From: Mariniflexile fucanivorans
GTDB lineage: Bacteria; Bacteroidota; Bacteroidia; Flavobacteriales; Flavobacteriaceae
Assembly: GCF_004341235.1 (NCBI RefSeq)
Contig: NZ_SLUP01000005.1
Coordinates: 1 to 64,000 of the forward strand
Reading direction: 5' to 3'
Length of the DNA: 64,000 bases
Notes under the pieces: model-generated
Databases searched by the model: none
What the model saw: the letters and a program-made list of their open reading frames with translations, nothing else
What the model was told of the DNA's origin: nothing
Position numbers and translations under genes: made by a program
Shown: positions 54,567-62,526 of the stretch, piece after piece
Position numbering within the stretch: position 1 is the stretch's first letter
Layout of the letters: every line of letters starts with the position of its first letter

Positions 54567-57500
54567 ATGAAAAAACTTTCTTTTTTATTAATGATTCCCC
54601 TATTGCTGTTTTCAGTTATAGTAAAAGGACAAACGACAACCTCTTATGACTTGAGAGATGGATCTACTTTTAATAATAGCAATCCAATTACCCAAACAAC
54701 TAGTCCAGATGGTAAACTAAGAACACAGGCGGCAACTACACAATACCACAGTACGGGTTATGGTGTTGTATTCAAAAACAATAACTCGCTAGAAGTTGAT
54801 GTTGCTGAAGGAAAAAATACCATTCGTTTTTATGGTTCTGTATATAGCGCAGGAACCATGAACGGAGGCTCAACCCTTGGGGGTAATGACTTAGGCAGCC
54901 AAAATGTATTGGTGGCAATTGATAAAACAGGCTATTATGAATTTACTTATACTGGTGGTGCCATTACATTATATTTCACTTTTATTGGTGCTAACGCATA
55001 TACACCCATCATTGATGTAACCCATGAGATGGTTTTAATAACTAAGACGGATGTTTGGGATTTTGGGGCACAACAATTAGATCCCGTGTTATATAATAAT
55101 ATGTTAACAGAGTCTGTTATAAACTCATTTTATACATATACTACACCTCAAATACCAGGACAATCGGGGAGAAATCTTCCTTCGTTTACAGCTGGCGATT
55201 TTGGTTATGTTACTAATAGTACAACTAGTGATAGACTTAGAACATCGAATTTAAATGTTACCAGATGGGATGAAAACATTGCAAGTTCTACAAAATTTAC
55301 TGGTAGATTGTATGTGAATTCTGGAGGTAATGTAAATAGATATTTAACCTTGAATTTAAATGAAGATGATGAAGTTACTCTTGAAACAAGAACAGATGGT
55401 GGTGGAATATATCATTTTAAATATGTAGCAGATCCTTTGGCACAAACAGATATAATAGAGGTACCCGCTGCTGAAACTACTGTTAAATTGGTTGCAAAAT
55501 CTGCAGGACTCTATCATATAACAGATGTTGTTGGAAAACCAAGCTACTTTAGAGTTTATAGAAAGGCAGCACAATATGTATCATTAACTGGGAATGTTAA
55601 TGAAACCAATGCTCCTGGTATTCCTTCTGGATATTCAATTAATTTTACTAATGAAGCTGGCAAAACTTGGTCTGCAGTAGTATCTAGTGGCACATATACT
55701 ATCAATTTACCTGTAGAATATACCTATACAGTAAGTTTAGGAGATGCTAACGGTTATGTTATTGCAAGTGCCTTAACTTTGAATGCAACAGAGACTACTA
55801 CAAATTTTGATGTTACTGTTCTTCAAGTTGATTTATTCACGGTTAGTGGAAATATTACAGGATTATCCGATCTTTCAAACCTAGTATTAAGTTATACACC
55901 AGATCCCCTTGCTAATAAAATTTACAACCCTATTGTTTCAATAAACACTGGAGCTTCAACCTATTCTGTAGATTTAGAAGCTAATGTGGAATATACAATT
56001 TCCGCACAAGGTGTTAATGATTACGAGATTTTAGCAAATACTATTACTATAACTGGTGCTCAATCTGCCGATATTAACTTTACCCCAAAACCTGTATATA
56101 ATGTAACAATAAACACACCTGATTTAAATGCAACCCAGAAAAGCAAATTGAGTTTGACTTTTAAAAATTTAAACGAAACTGGCTATTCTTACAATTTCAC
56201 TGATGCTAATGCGGTAGTTTTAAGAGATGGTGCTTACAGTGTAAGTTATAGTGGATTGGATGAATACGCTATTGAAATGGCATTAACTTCCAACTTGACT
56301 ATAGCTGGTTCAAACACTTCAAAAGATTTGGCATTTAAACCAATTACAGAATGGGTTTTTAAAGATAGAAGTATCACCGCAGCTACGGCTTACAAGGGAC
56401 TTTTATTTACAGGAAGTGTGAATGTAAGAGGCCTATCGAATGGAGATTTACTTGCTAGCTCTGGGGCTACTATTTCTATTCCCGTGCAGGTAGGTGATAA
56501 ATTATTGATAACTGATTATTACCAATCTAACTATTCCATTGATGGTGGAGCAACAATTAACAACACCTCAAATAGCACAAGCACCAGAATAACAACTAAA
56601 TATGTATATCCAGGTGTATCTGACGGTATGGTAACTTTAACTACAGGAGGTTCATCATATTTTGTGTCTATTAAAGTTTTACAAATAGTCCCTTATTCTG
56701 CTACTATTACAGTTGGTACTGGTAAAGACTATCAAACAATTAATGAAGCATTGAATGCTATCTCAAGAATGGATCGCCCAAGTAATGAACGAGTTACTGT
56801 ATTGATAGATCCGGGCAATTACGAAGAAATGCTCGTAATTAGCAGTCCAAATGTTACTTTAAAAAATGCAGCTTCATCGCCAAGTATTGCGCTTTTAAAT
56901 AAAGGTATTGATATTGATGCAAATGCTGTAAGGATTACTTCTTATTATGGTCAAAAGTATAACTTCTTTAGCCAAGGAACCGATAATAAATGGCATGCCG
57001 ATGTGTTAGCTGTTAACACGGCAAATGGTTATACTGAATATGTGAACCAAGAAGGAACTGGTGGTGGTTCTTCATACTGGAATGCTACGGTAGTTGTAGA
57101 ATCAACTGGATTTACTGCTGAAGATATTATATTGGAAAACTCATTTAATCAATATATTTCTTTGAAAGAATCACAAGACGAGGTACAACCTAAAGGAGGT
57201 GACCCTATAAGACCAACAAATTATGGTAATATATCCGTTCAAGATCGTTCTGCTGGTTATGTTACACAAGCTGCGGCTATAGGAATTGCTGCTTCTGCAG
57301 ATAAGGTAGTTCTAAACAATTGTCGTGTTATTGGTCGTCAAGATTCTTTTTATGGTGCTGCTCCAGCAAGAGTTGTGATTTATAAAGGCGCTGTGATGGG
57401 TGCTGTTGATTATCTATTTGGAGCTATGAATGCTGTATTCTATAAAACAGATTTAGTTTTAAATACGAGTGATTCAAATAGTGATGTTGCCTATATTACG

Positions 57501-58160
57501 GCGGCGCAACAAAGTAGCGGCAGAGGTTATTTAATGTATCAGTGTCATGTAAAATCACCTGTCCCTGGTATTGAAACAGCTTCCATTAATGGGTCTAAAC
57601 CAGGCTATTTTGGGCGTCCTTGGAGCCCAAATACTAGTGAAGTGGTATTTTTTGAAACAACCATTGATGCATCAACTTATCCAGATAATGTTGGTCAGTC
57701 TTTAATAGTCCCTGTTGGCTGGAATAACACATTGGGAGGCACATCTCCTTATATGTATGAACGCAGTACTATGGAACTTTCTGGAGAAAATAATTCAGCA
57801 AGTCGTGCTGCTTGGTCTACAATACTTTCGCAAGATCAATTAACAGATGGTACGCCCATAACAACCTTCAATTTCACTAAAGGAAATGATAATTGGGATC
57901 CTATTGCAGAATTAAACAGTTTGAGTGTTGATGATATTATTAAAACATCCTCAAAAGTAAATTTAGCGGCGTATGGTGGTAAAGTTTATATTTCAAATGT
58001 AAAATCAAATACTCAAATTAATATCTATAATATTACAGGAGCTTTGGTTAAATCTATAGCAACAAAAAACGATACTAACTTCGATTTTATAAACGGTCTA
58101 TTTATTGTAAAAATTAAAGATGCCGATGGAAAAAAGACAGTTAAATTAATAGCTCACTAG
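54567..58160 (+). CDS. Large multidomain CE8 pectinesterase, secreted by T9SS
   Basis: 1197 residues. Signal peptide (~1-22). Residues ~25-340 hold two related beta-sandwich modules ('SYDLRDGSTFNNSN' and 'VWDFGAQQLDP' starts); ~345-590 three Ig/FN3-like repeats; ~590-705 another beta module; ~711-1110 the pectinesterase beta-helix with 'GRQDSFYG' (D926), 'GAVDYLFGAMNAV' (likely nucleophile D948) and 'YFGRPWSPN'. The last ~70 residues ('VYISNVKSNTQINIYNITGALVKSI') form a T9SS sorting domain almost identical in plan to that of the next gene. Removes methyl esters from pectin outside the cell. Confidence 0.88.
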   Translation: MKKLSFLLMIPLLLFSVIVKGQTTTSYDLRDGSTFNNSNPITQTTSPDGKLRTQAATTQYHSTGYGVVFKNNNSLEVDVAEGKNTIRFYGSVYSAGTMNGGSTLGGNDLGSQNVLVAIDKTGYYEFTYTGGAITLYFTFIGANAYTPIIDVTHEMVLITKTDVWDFGAQQLDPVLYNNMLTESVINSFYTYTTPQIPGQSGRNLPSFTAGDFGYVTNSTTSDRLRTSNLNVTRWDENIASSTKFTGRLYVNSGGNVNRYLTLNLNEDDEVTLETRTDGGGIYHFKYVADPLAQTDIIEVPAAETTVKLVAKSAGLYHITDVVGKPSYFRVYRKAAQYVSLTGNVNETNAPGIPSGYSINFTNEAGKTWSAVVSSGTYTINLPVEYTYTVSLGDANGYVIASALTLNATETTTNFDVTVLQVDLFTVSGNITGLSDLSNLVLSYTPDPLANKIYNPIVSINTGASTYSVDLEANVEYTISAQGVNDYEILANTITITGAQSADINFTPKPVYNVTINTPDLNATQKSKLSLTFKNLNETGYSYNFTDANAVVLRDGAYSVSYSGLDEYAIEMALTSNLTIAGSNTSKDLAFKPITEWVFKDRSITAATAYKGLLFTGSVNVRGLSNGDLLASSGATISIPVQVGDKLLITDYYQSNYSIDGGATINNTSNSTSTRITTKYVYPGVSDGMVTLTTGGSSYFVSIKVLQIVPYSATITVGTGKDYQTINEALNAISRMDRPSNERVTVLIDPGNYEEMLVISSPNVTLKNAASSPSIALLNKGIDIDANAVRITSYYGQKYNFFSQGTDNKWHADVLAVNTANGYTEYVNQEGTGGGSSYWNATVVVESTGFTAEDIILENSFNQYISLKESQDEVQPKGGDPIRPTNYGNISVQDRSAGYVTQAAAIGIAASADKVVLNNCRVIGRQDSFYGAAPARVVIYKGAVMGAVDYLFGAMNAVFYKTDLVLNTSDSNSDVAYITAAQQSSGRGYLMYQCHVKSPVPGIETASINGSKPGYFGRPWSPNTSEVVFFETTIDASTYPDNVGQSLIVPVGWNNTLGGTSPYMYERSTMELSGENNSASRAAWSTILSQDQLTDGTPITTFNFTKGNDNWDPIAELNSLSVDDIIKTSSKVNLAAYGGKVYISNVKSNTQINIYNITGALVKSIATKNDTNFDFINGLFIVKIKDADGKKTVKLIAH

Positions 58161-58180
58161 TACTTTTCAGATTTATTTTT

Positions 58181-58213
58181 AAAAAAGGTTATCTTAACAG
58201 ATAGCCTTTTTTT
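58181..58213 (+). terminator. Terminator after the large pectinesterase
   Basis: AAAAAAGGTTATC - TTAACA - GATAGCCTTTTTTT (one G-T pair), 20 bases past the stop. Confidence 0.8.
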
Positions 58214-58282
58214 GATAATTCTCAAACACATCTTTTAACATACCAAACTTCAAAAAAATACTATTTATAAAAAATATTTTTA

Positions 58283-58322
58283 TATATTTGGTAATCGATT
58301 ACAGTAACTGTAATCAATTAAC
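58283..58322 (+). promoter_or_regulatory. -7 box and operators upstream of the T9SS orphan gene
   Basis: TATATTTG (58283-58290) runs directly into GTAATCGATTAC (58291-58302); a degenerate TGTAATCAATTA follows at 58309-58320. No TTG is found 19 bases upstream of the -7 box. Confidence 0.65.
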
Positions 58323-58338
58323 TTAAAACTAATTAAAC

Positions 58339-59148
58339 ATGAAACAAAAATTACTTTATTTTATTTTAACCGTTTTGTTTTTTACGGCGAACTTACAGGC
58401 CCAAGATAAGATTTGGGACTTTGCTAACCCATCGGCAAATTGGCCGTTAAATTTCGCTGGTGCATCTACACCAACAATAATCGACAATTTAGCACTAGTC
58501 CCCGGTAGTGGAATTACTAATTTAGGTCAGATTGATGGAAATAATACATCTTGGACTGATGGTTTTACAGGCTCGCAAAGAATAAAACAAAATGGAGCTG
58601 GTGTAGATACCGGAATCATACCTGAAACGGACATGGTCTTTATTCCAACCAAACGTCATATGTATTTTGCCGTTAATGGAGCGTGTACAGTAAAAATATG
58701 GTTTAGAGGTGGTGGCACAAGTGCTCGTACACTTTATGTAACTGATGGTTCTGCAGTAGTTGGTAAATTCACAACGGCTAATACGGATCAACAGATTGAG
58801 ACATTTAACTATTCAGGAGGTGCAGCAAATTTATATATATTTGGTGTTGACAATGCTTTTAATTTATATAAAATGGAAGTGTCCCCTGCCAGTGCTCTCA
58901 ATACAACTACTCTTGGTTTAGGTTCTAAAGTCTCGGCTGTTTCAACTAATTTACAAGCAATCGGCAACAGAATTTTTGTTTCAAACGTTAAGACAAGCTC
59001 AGAAGTGAATATTTACAGTATTACAGGAGCATTAGTAAAATCATTCAAAACAAATAGTGATATAGATTTTGCTTTCAAAACTGGGTTGTTTATTGCTACA
59101 ATTAAAACTTCAGAGGGTCAAAAAGTAGTTAAACTATTAACCAATTAA
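58339..59148 (+). CDS. T9SS-secreted protein with a beta-sandwich domain, possible carbohydrate-binding protein
   Basis: 269 residues. Signal peptide ending 'TANLQAQ|D', one beta-sandwich-like domain (~22-185, beginning 'KIWDFANPSANWPL', with 'HMYFAVNGACTVKIWFRGGG' and 'TLYVTDGSAVV'), then a T9SS sorting domain ('IFVSNVKTSSEVNIYSITGALVKSF') that is a close paralogue of that of the preceding gene. No catalytic motif seen. The domain resembles accessory modules of flavobacterial pectate lyases; a free-standing pectin-binding protein is my inference. Confidence 0.65.
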   Translation: MKQKLLYFILTVLFFTANLQAQDKIWDFANPSANWPLNFAGASTPTIIDNLALVPGSGITNLGQIDGNNTSWTDGFTGSQRIKQNGAGVDTGIIPETDMVFIPTKRHMYFAVNGACTVKIWFRGGGTSARTLYVTDGSAVVGKFTTANTDQQIETFNYSGGAANLYIFGVDNAFNLYKMEVSPASALNTTTLGLGSKVSAVSTNLQAIGNRIFVSNVKTSSEVNIYSITGALVKSFKTNSDIDFAFKTGLFIATIKTSEGQKVVKLLTN

Positions 59149-59175
59149 GCTTGATAATAATTTAAAAAATAATAT

Positions 59176-59200
59176 AAGGATATCCAACTGGGTATCCTTT
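59176..59200 (+). terminator. Terminator after the T9SS orphan gene
   Basis: AAGGATA - 10-base loop - TATCCTTT, 28 bases past the stop; weak T run. Confidence 0.5.
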
Positions 59201-59220
59201 ATACTATAAAAAAAATTAAA

Positions 59221-59661
59221 ATGAGAAAACAAAAAGGTTGTTTATTATTATCATTAATTTTAGTGTCGTTAGCCCATGGTCAAGAAATAAAAGAGGTTTT
59301 AAATGATTCTATAAAAAATTACACCATACAAAATTGTGTTAATCAATTTAATATAGAACAAGCTATACCTACCAAAGTGGGTTACCAATATTGGTTTGCT
59401 GATAAAGATTTTATTGATGGAAGAACTCTTAAATTAAGTGTTGTAGTACCTCATCAATCTACCCACGCTCCACACAAACATATTGAAGATGAATTCTTTT
59501 TTGTTTTAGAAGGTACTGCAGAATTTTTTCTAGATGGCAAAACCCAAACAGCAGGTCCTTATACCAGTTTTTATTGTCCGTCTAACTCAATGCACGGCAT
59601 TAGTAATGTTGGAGATACCGAACTTAAGTATTTGGTGATTAAAAAATATAAGATAGATTAA
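59221..59661 (+). CDS. Secreted cupin-domain protein
   Basis: 146 residues; signal peptide '...LVSLAHGQ|E'. One cupin barrel: motif 1 'HAPHKHIEDEFFFVLEGTAEFFLDG' (His, His, Glu) and motif 2 'YCPSNSMHGISNVG' (His). KdgF, which speeds opening of unsaturated uronates to 5-keto-4-deoxyuronate, is a single-domain cupin found in such loci; this one is periplasmic and may do the same (inference). 21 bases before the PL10 gene. Confidence 0.7.
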   Translation: MRKQKGCLLLSLILVSLAHGQEIKEVLNDSIKNYTIQNCVNQFNIEQAIPTKVGYQYWFADKDFIDGRTLKLSVVVPHQSTHAPHKHIEDEFFFVLEGTAEFFLDGKTQTAGPYTSFYCPSNSMHGISNVGDTELKYLVIKKYKID

Positions 59662-59682
59662 ATTGAAAAAAAGTAAACAAAC

Positions 59683-60792
59683 ATGAATTATTTAAAAAGA
59701 AATATAATTACGCTATTTAGTATTTGTGCCATAACTATAAGCATTCAAGCACAAATTCTTGATAAATCTTGGAAAGAAATAACCGAAATGGATGAAGGTA
59801 CTTGGTTTGCTTCACAAGAAGCAAAAGATATAGCTGAAAATGTATTGCTTTACCAACATAATATTGGTGGTTGGGAAAAAAATATTCAAATGCAAAATCC
59901 TTTAAGTGCCGAAGAAAAAGAAAAATTAAATAAAGAAAAAAGTAATACAGATCATGTTACTACGGACAATGGCGCAACATATCAAGAAATGGTTTTTCTT
60001 TCAAAAATGTACAGACAAGTACCAGACGAAAGATACAAGAAAGCATTTCTGGCGGGGTTAGATTATGTTCTGGAAGCACAATATGATAATGGTGGTTGGC
60101 CTCAATTTTATCCATTAAGAAAAGGCTACTATACACACATTACTTATAATGACGATTCTATGGTGAATATCCTGAATATTCTTAAGGAAATAAAAGATAA
60201 ATCGGATTACTTTTCAATAAAACCTTCATCTGAAACCATAGAAAGAGTTACGAAAGCTTTTAACAAAGGCATTGATTGTATTATTAATACCCAATATAAA
60301 CAAAATGGCGTATTAACAAGTTGGTGCGCGCAACATGACGAAAATACGTTGTTACCTGCTAAAGCTCGTGCTTATGAATTACCTTCATTAAGCGGTAAAG
60401 AATCTGCTAAAATAGTATTGTTACTCATGGAAATTGAAAACCCTTCCAAAAAAGTTATTAATGCTGTAAATCGTGCTTATAATTGGTTTCAAAAAGTAAA
60501 AATAACTGGATTGAGAGAGGAACGTATTTTCAACGAATCTGGAAAAATAATTGATAAAAAAATGATACCAGATGCTGATGCCCCACCCCTTTGGGCACGT
60601 TTTATGAATTTGGAAGATAACAAACCTTTTTTCTGCGATAGAGATGGTATCAAAAAGTCTACTTTAGAAGAAATTGGAGCAGAACGCAGGAATGGCTATG
60701 CTTGGTACACTAATCAACCAAAAGAGGTGTTAAAAAAATATCCTAGATGGAAAGAGAAATATGATAATTCGCTTTCCGAAAAAAAAAAGTAA
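59683..60792 (+). CDS. pelA: PL10 pectate lyase
   Basis: 369 residues; signal peptide '...ISIQAQ|I'. (alpha/alpha)3-barrel PL10 motifs: 'DHVTTDNGATYQEMVFL', 'YDNGGWPQFYPLRKGYYTHITYNDDSMV', 'LTSWCAQHDENTLLPAKARAYELPSLSGKES', 'DADAPPLWARF'. Cleaves polygalacturonate by beta-elimination. It ends 'SEKKK' at a run of ten A's: the last codons read A AAA AAG TAA. The next gene lies in the -1 frame and is open back to this run, so a PL10-CE8 fusion may be made by frameshifting. Confidence 0.92.
   Translation: MNYLKRNIITLFSICAITISIQAQILDKSWKEITEMDEGTWFASQEAKDIAENVLLYQHNIGGWEKNIQMQNPLSAEEKEKLNKEKSNTDHVTTDNGATYQEMVFLSKMYRQVPDERYKKAFLAGLDYVLEAQYDNGGWPQFYPLRKGYYTHITYNDDSMVNILNILKEIKDKSDYFSIKPSSETIERVTKAFNKGIDCIINTQYKQNGVLTSWCAQHDENTLLPAKARAYELPSLSGKESAKIVLLLMEIENPSKKVINAVNRAYNWFQKVKITGLREERIFNESGKIIDKKMIPDADAPPLWARFMNLEDNKPFFCDRDGIKKSTLEEIGAERRNGYAWYTNQPKEVLKKYPRWKEKYDNSLSEKKK
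60780..60792 (+). promoter_or_regulatory. Candidate -1 frameshift site A AAA AAG before the PL10 stop
   Basis: A run of ten A's (60779-60788) plus G and the stop TAA (60790-60792). In the PL10 frame it reads A AAA AAG, the dnaX-type slippery heptamer. A -1 shift reads on as 'KVKSPKDDYNMLVSKDG' into the CE8 gene with no stop. Transcript slippage adding one A would give the same product. Confidence 0.5.
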
Positions 60793-60815
60793 AGTCGCCA
60801 AAGGATGATTATAAC

Positions 60816-61700
60816 ATGCTAGTTTCAAAAGATGGAACTGGTGATTTCACAACAATTCAAGAAGCCATAAATGCCTCAAAAGCGTTTCCCTATCAACGTG
60901 TTCTTATTCATATAAAAAATGGTGTTTATAATGAAAAAGTACATGTTTACTCCTGGAACACGCACATTTCATTAATTGGAGAAAGTAAAGAAAACACGAT
61001 TATTACTTTTGATGACTATTTTGATAAAATTGATTTAGGACGAAATAGCACCTTTCACACCTCTACCCTATTAGTTGAAGGCAATAATTTTATTGCTAAA
61101 AACTTAACTGTTCAAAACACCTCTGGTACTGTTGGACAAGCCATCGCGTTATCGGCAAACGCGGACAAATGCTATTTTGATAATTGTTCGTTTTTAGGCT
61201 TTCAAGATACTCTTTACACATCAGGCGAAGGTTTTAAGCAATACTTTAAAAATTGTTTTATTGAAGGAAGTACCGATTTTATCTTTGGTGAAGCGACCGT
61301 TTTGTTTGAAAATTGTGAAATTCGTAGTAAAACCAATTCGTACATTACAGCAGCTTCAACTCCTAAAACCCAAGATTTTGGGTATGTTTTTAAGAACTGT
61401 AAACTAACTGCCGATGAAAATGTTTCCGAAGTTTATTTAGGAAGACCCTGGCGCATGTATGCTAAAACCGTATTCATAGAATGCAAGATGGGCAAACATA
61501 TAAAACCGGAAGGTTGGCACAACTGGTCTAATAAAGAAGCCGAAACCAATACATTTTATGCTGAATTTAATTGCAGCGATGAAGGATACAAACCTGAAAG
61601 TAGAGTTAATTGGTCTCATCAATTAAAAAAATCTCAAGCAAAAAAATACACCATAGATAATATTCTTAAATCAAACACAAAATGGTATCAAAATCTGTAA
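60816..61700 (+). CDS. CE8 pectinesterase domain, no signal peptide of its own
   Basis: 294 residues from the ATG. Almost pure CE8 beta-helix: 'LVSKDGTGDFTTIQEAINA' at the very start, 'GFQDTLYTSG' (D131), 'GSTDFIFGEATVLFEN' (likely nucleophile D154), 'YLGRPWRMYAKTVF'. No export signal, although pectin is extracellular. The frame is open upstream of the ATG into the A run ending the PL10 gene, so the exported form is probably the second half of a PL10-CE8 protein (inference); otherwise a frameshift mutation or sequence error split the gene. Confidence 0.85.
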   Translation: MLVSKDGTGDFTTIQEAINASKAFPYQRVLIHIKNGVYNEKVHVYSWNTHISLIGESKENTIITFDDYFDKIDLGRNSTFHTSTLLVEGNNFIAKNLTVQNTSGTVGQAIALSANADKCYFDNCSFLGFQDTLYTSGEGFKQYFKNCFIEGSTDFIFGEATVLFENCEIRSKTNSYITAASTPKTQDFGYVFKNCKLTADENVSEVYLGRPWRMYAKTVFIECKMGKHIKPEGWHNWSNKEAETNTFYAEFNCSDEGYKPESRVNWSHQLKKSQAKKYTIDNILKSNTKWYQNL

Positions 61701-61705
61701 TTAAA

Positions 61706-62449
61706 ATGAAAAATATAATCAAAATTAAATTCGTAATTCTTTTATTAGTGACTTCTAGTTGTATGGCTCAACAAAGCACCATTTACATGATTGGCGACTC
61801 CACAATGGCGAATAAAAAAAACCCTGAAACCAACCCAGAACATGGTTGGGGGCAAGTTTTACCTGAATTTTTTAATAAACAAATAAAAATAGATAACAGA
61901 GCTGTAAATGGCAGAAGCAGCAGAAGTTTTATTGTTGAAAAACGATGGGATTCTATATATAATACATTAAAAAAAGGTGATTACGTTTTTATTCAATTTG
62001 GTCATAACGATCAAAAAATTAACGACCCGAAACGCTATGCCAACCCGCATACAGCATATCGGAATAATTTAGTTCGTTTTGTATTGGAAACTCGCGAAAA
62101 AGGCGCTACTCCTATTTTGTTTTCATCTATAGTTAGACGAAATTTTAATGAAGAAGGTACTTTAGTTGATACACATGGTGAATATCCATTGGAAGTGCGG
62201 TTAGTTGCAAATGAGTATCAAGTATCTTTTATTGATTTACAATACCAAACCGAACTACTTGAAGAAACCTATGGTGTTGAGAATTCAAAAAAACTACATT
62301 TACATTTTGAATCTGGCGAAAACCCGTATTACAAAGAAGCGAAACATGATGATACCCATTTATCAAGATTAGGAGCCACAGAAATATCTAAACTTGCCGT
62401 CAGTCAATTAAAAAAACAAGTGCCTAGCTTAATTAAATTCATCCTTTAA
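61706..62449 (+). CDS. Rhamnogalacturonan acetylesterase-type SGNH hydrolase (CE12)
   Basis: 247 residues from the ATG at 61706, which starts the signal peptide ('...VTSSCMAQ|Q'; the Cys may also form a lipobox); an ATG at 61682 overlaps the CE8 gene. SGNH blocks: 'YMIGDSTMANK' (Ser), 'AVNGRSSRSF' (Gly/Asn), 'FIQFGHNDQK' (Asn), 'HDDTHLSRLGA' (Asp, His). Removes acetyl groups from rhamnogalacturonan. Confidence 0.87.
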   Translation: MKNIIKIKFVILLLVTSSCMAQQSTIYMIGDSTMANKKNPETNPEHGWGQVLPEFFNKQIKIDNRAVNGRSSRSFIVEKRWDSIYNTLKKGDYVFIQFGHNDQKINDPKRYANPHTAYRNNLVRFVLETREKGATPILFSSIVRRNFNEEGTLVDTHGEYPLEVRLVANEYQVSFIDLQYQTELLEETYGVENSKKLHLHFESGENPYYKEAKHDDTHLSRLGATEISKLAVSQLKKQVPSLIKFIL

Positions 62450-62474
62450 AAAAATCATTCTTCTTTTATATCTA

Positions 62475-62507
62475 TTAAAAAAGGGTTAGATATTCTAACC
62501 CTTTTTA
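62475..62507. terminator. Bidirectional terminator
   Basis: AAAAAGGGTTAGA - TAT - TCTAACCCTTTTT between the convergent CE12-type and PL1-type genes. Confidence 0.88.
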
Positions 62508-62526
62508 TATTAACTAATAAATCTTT

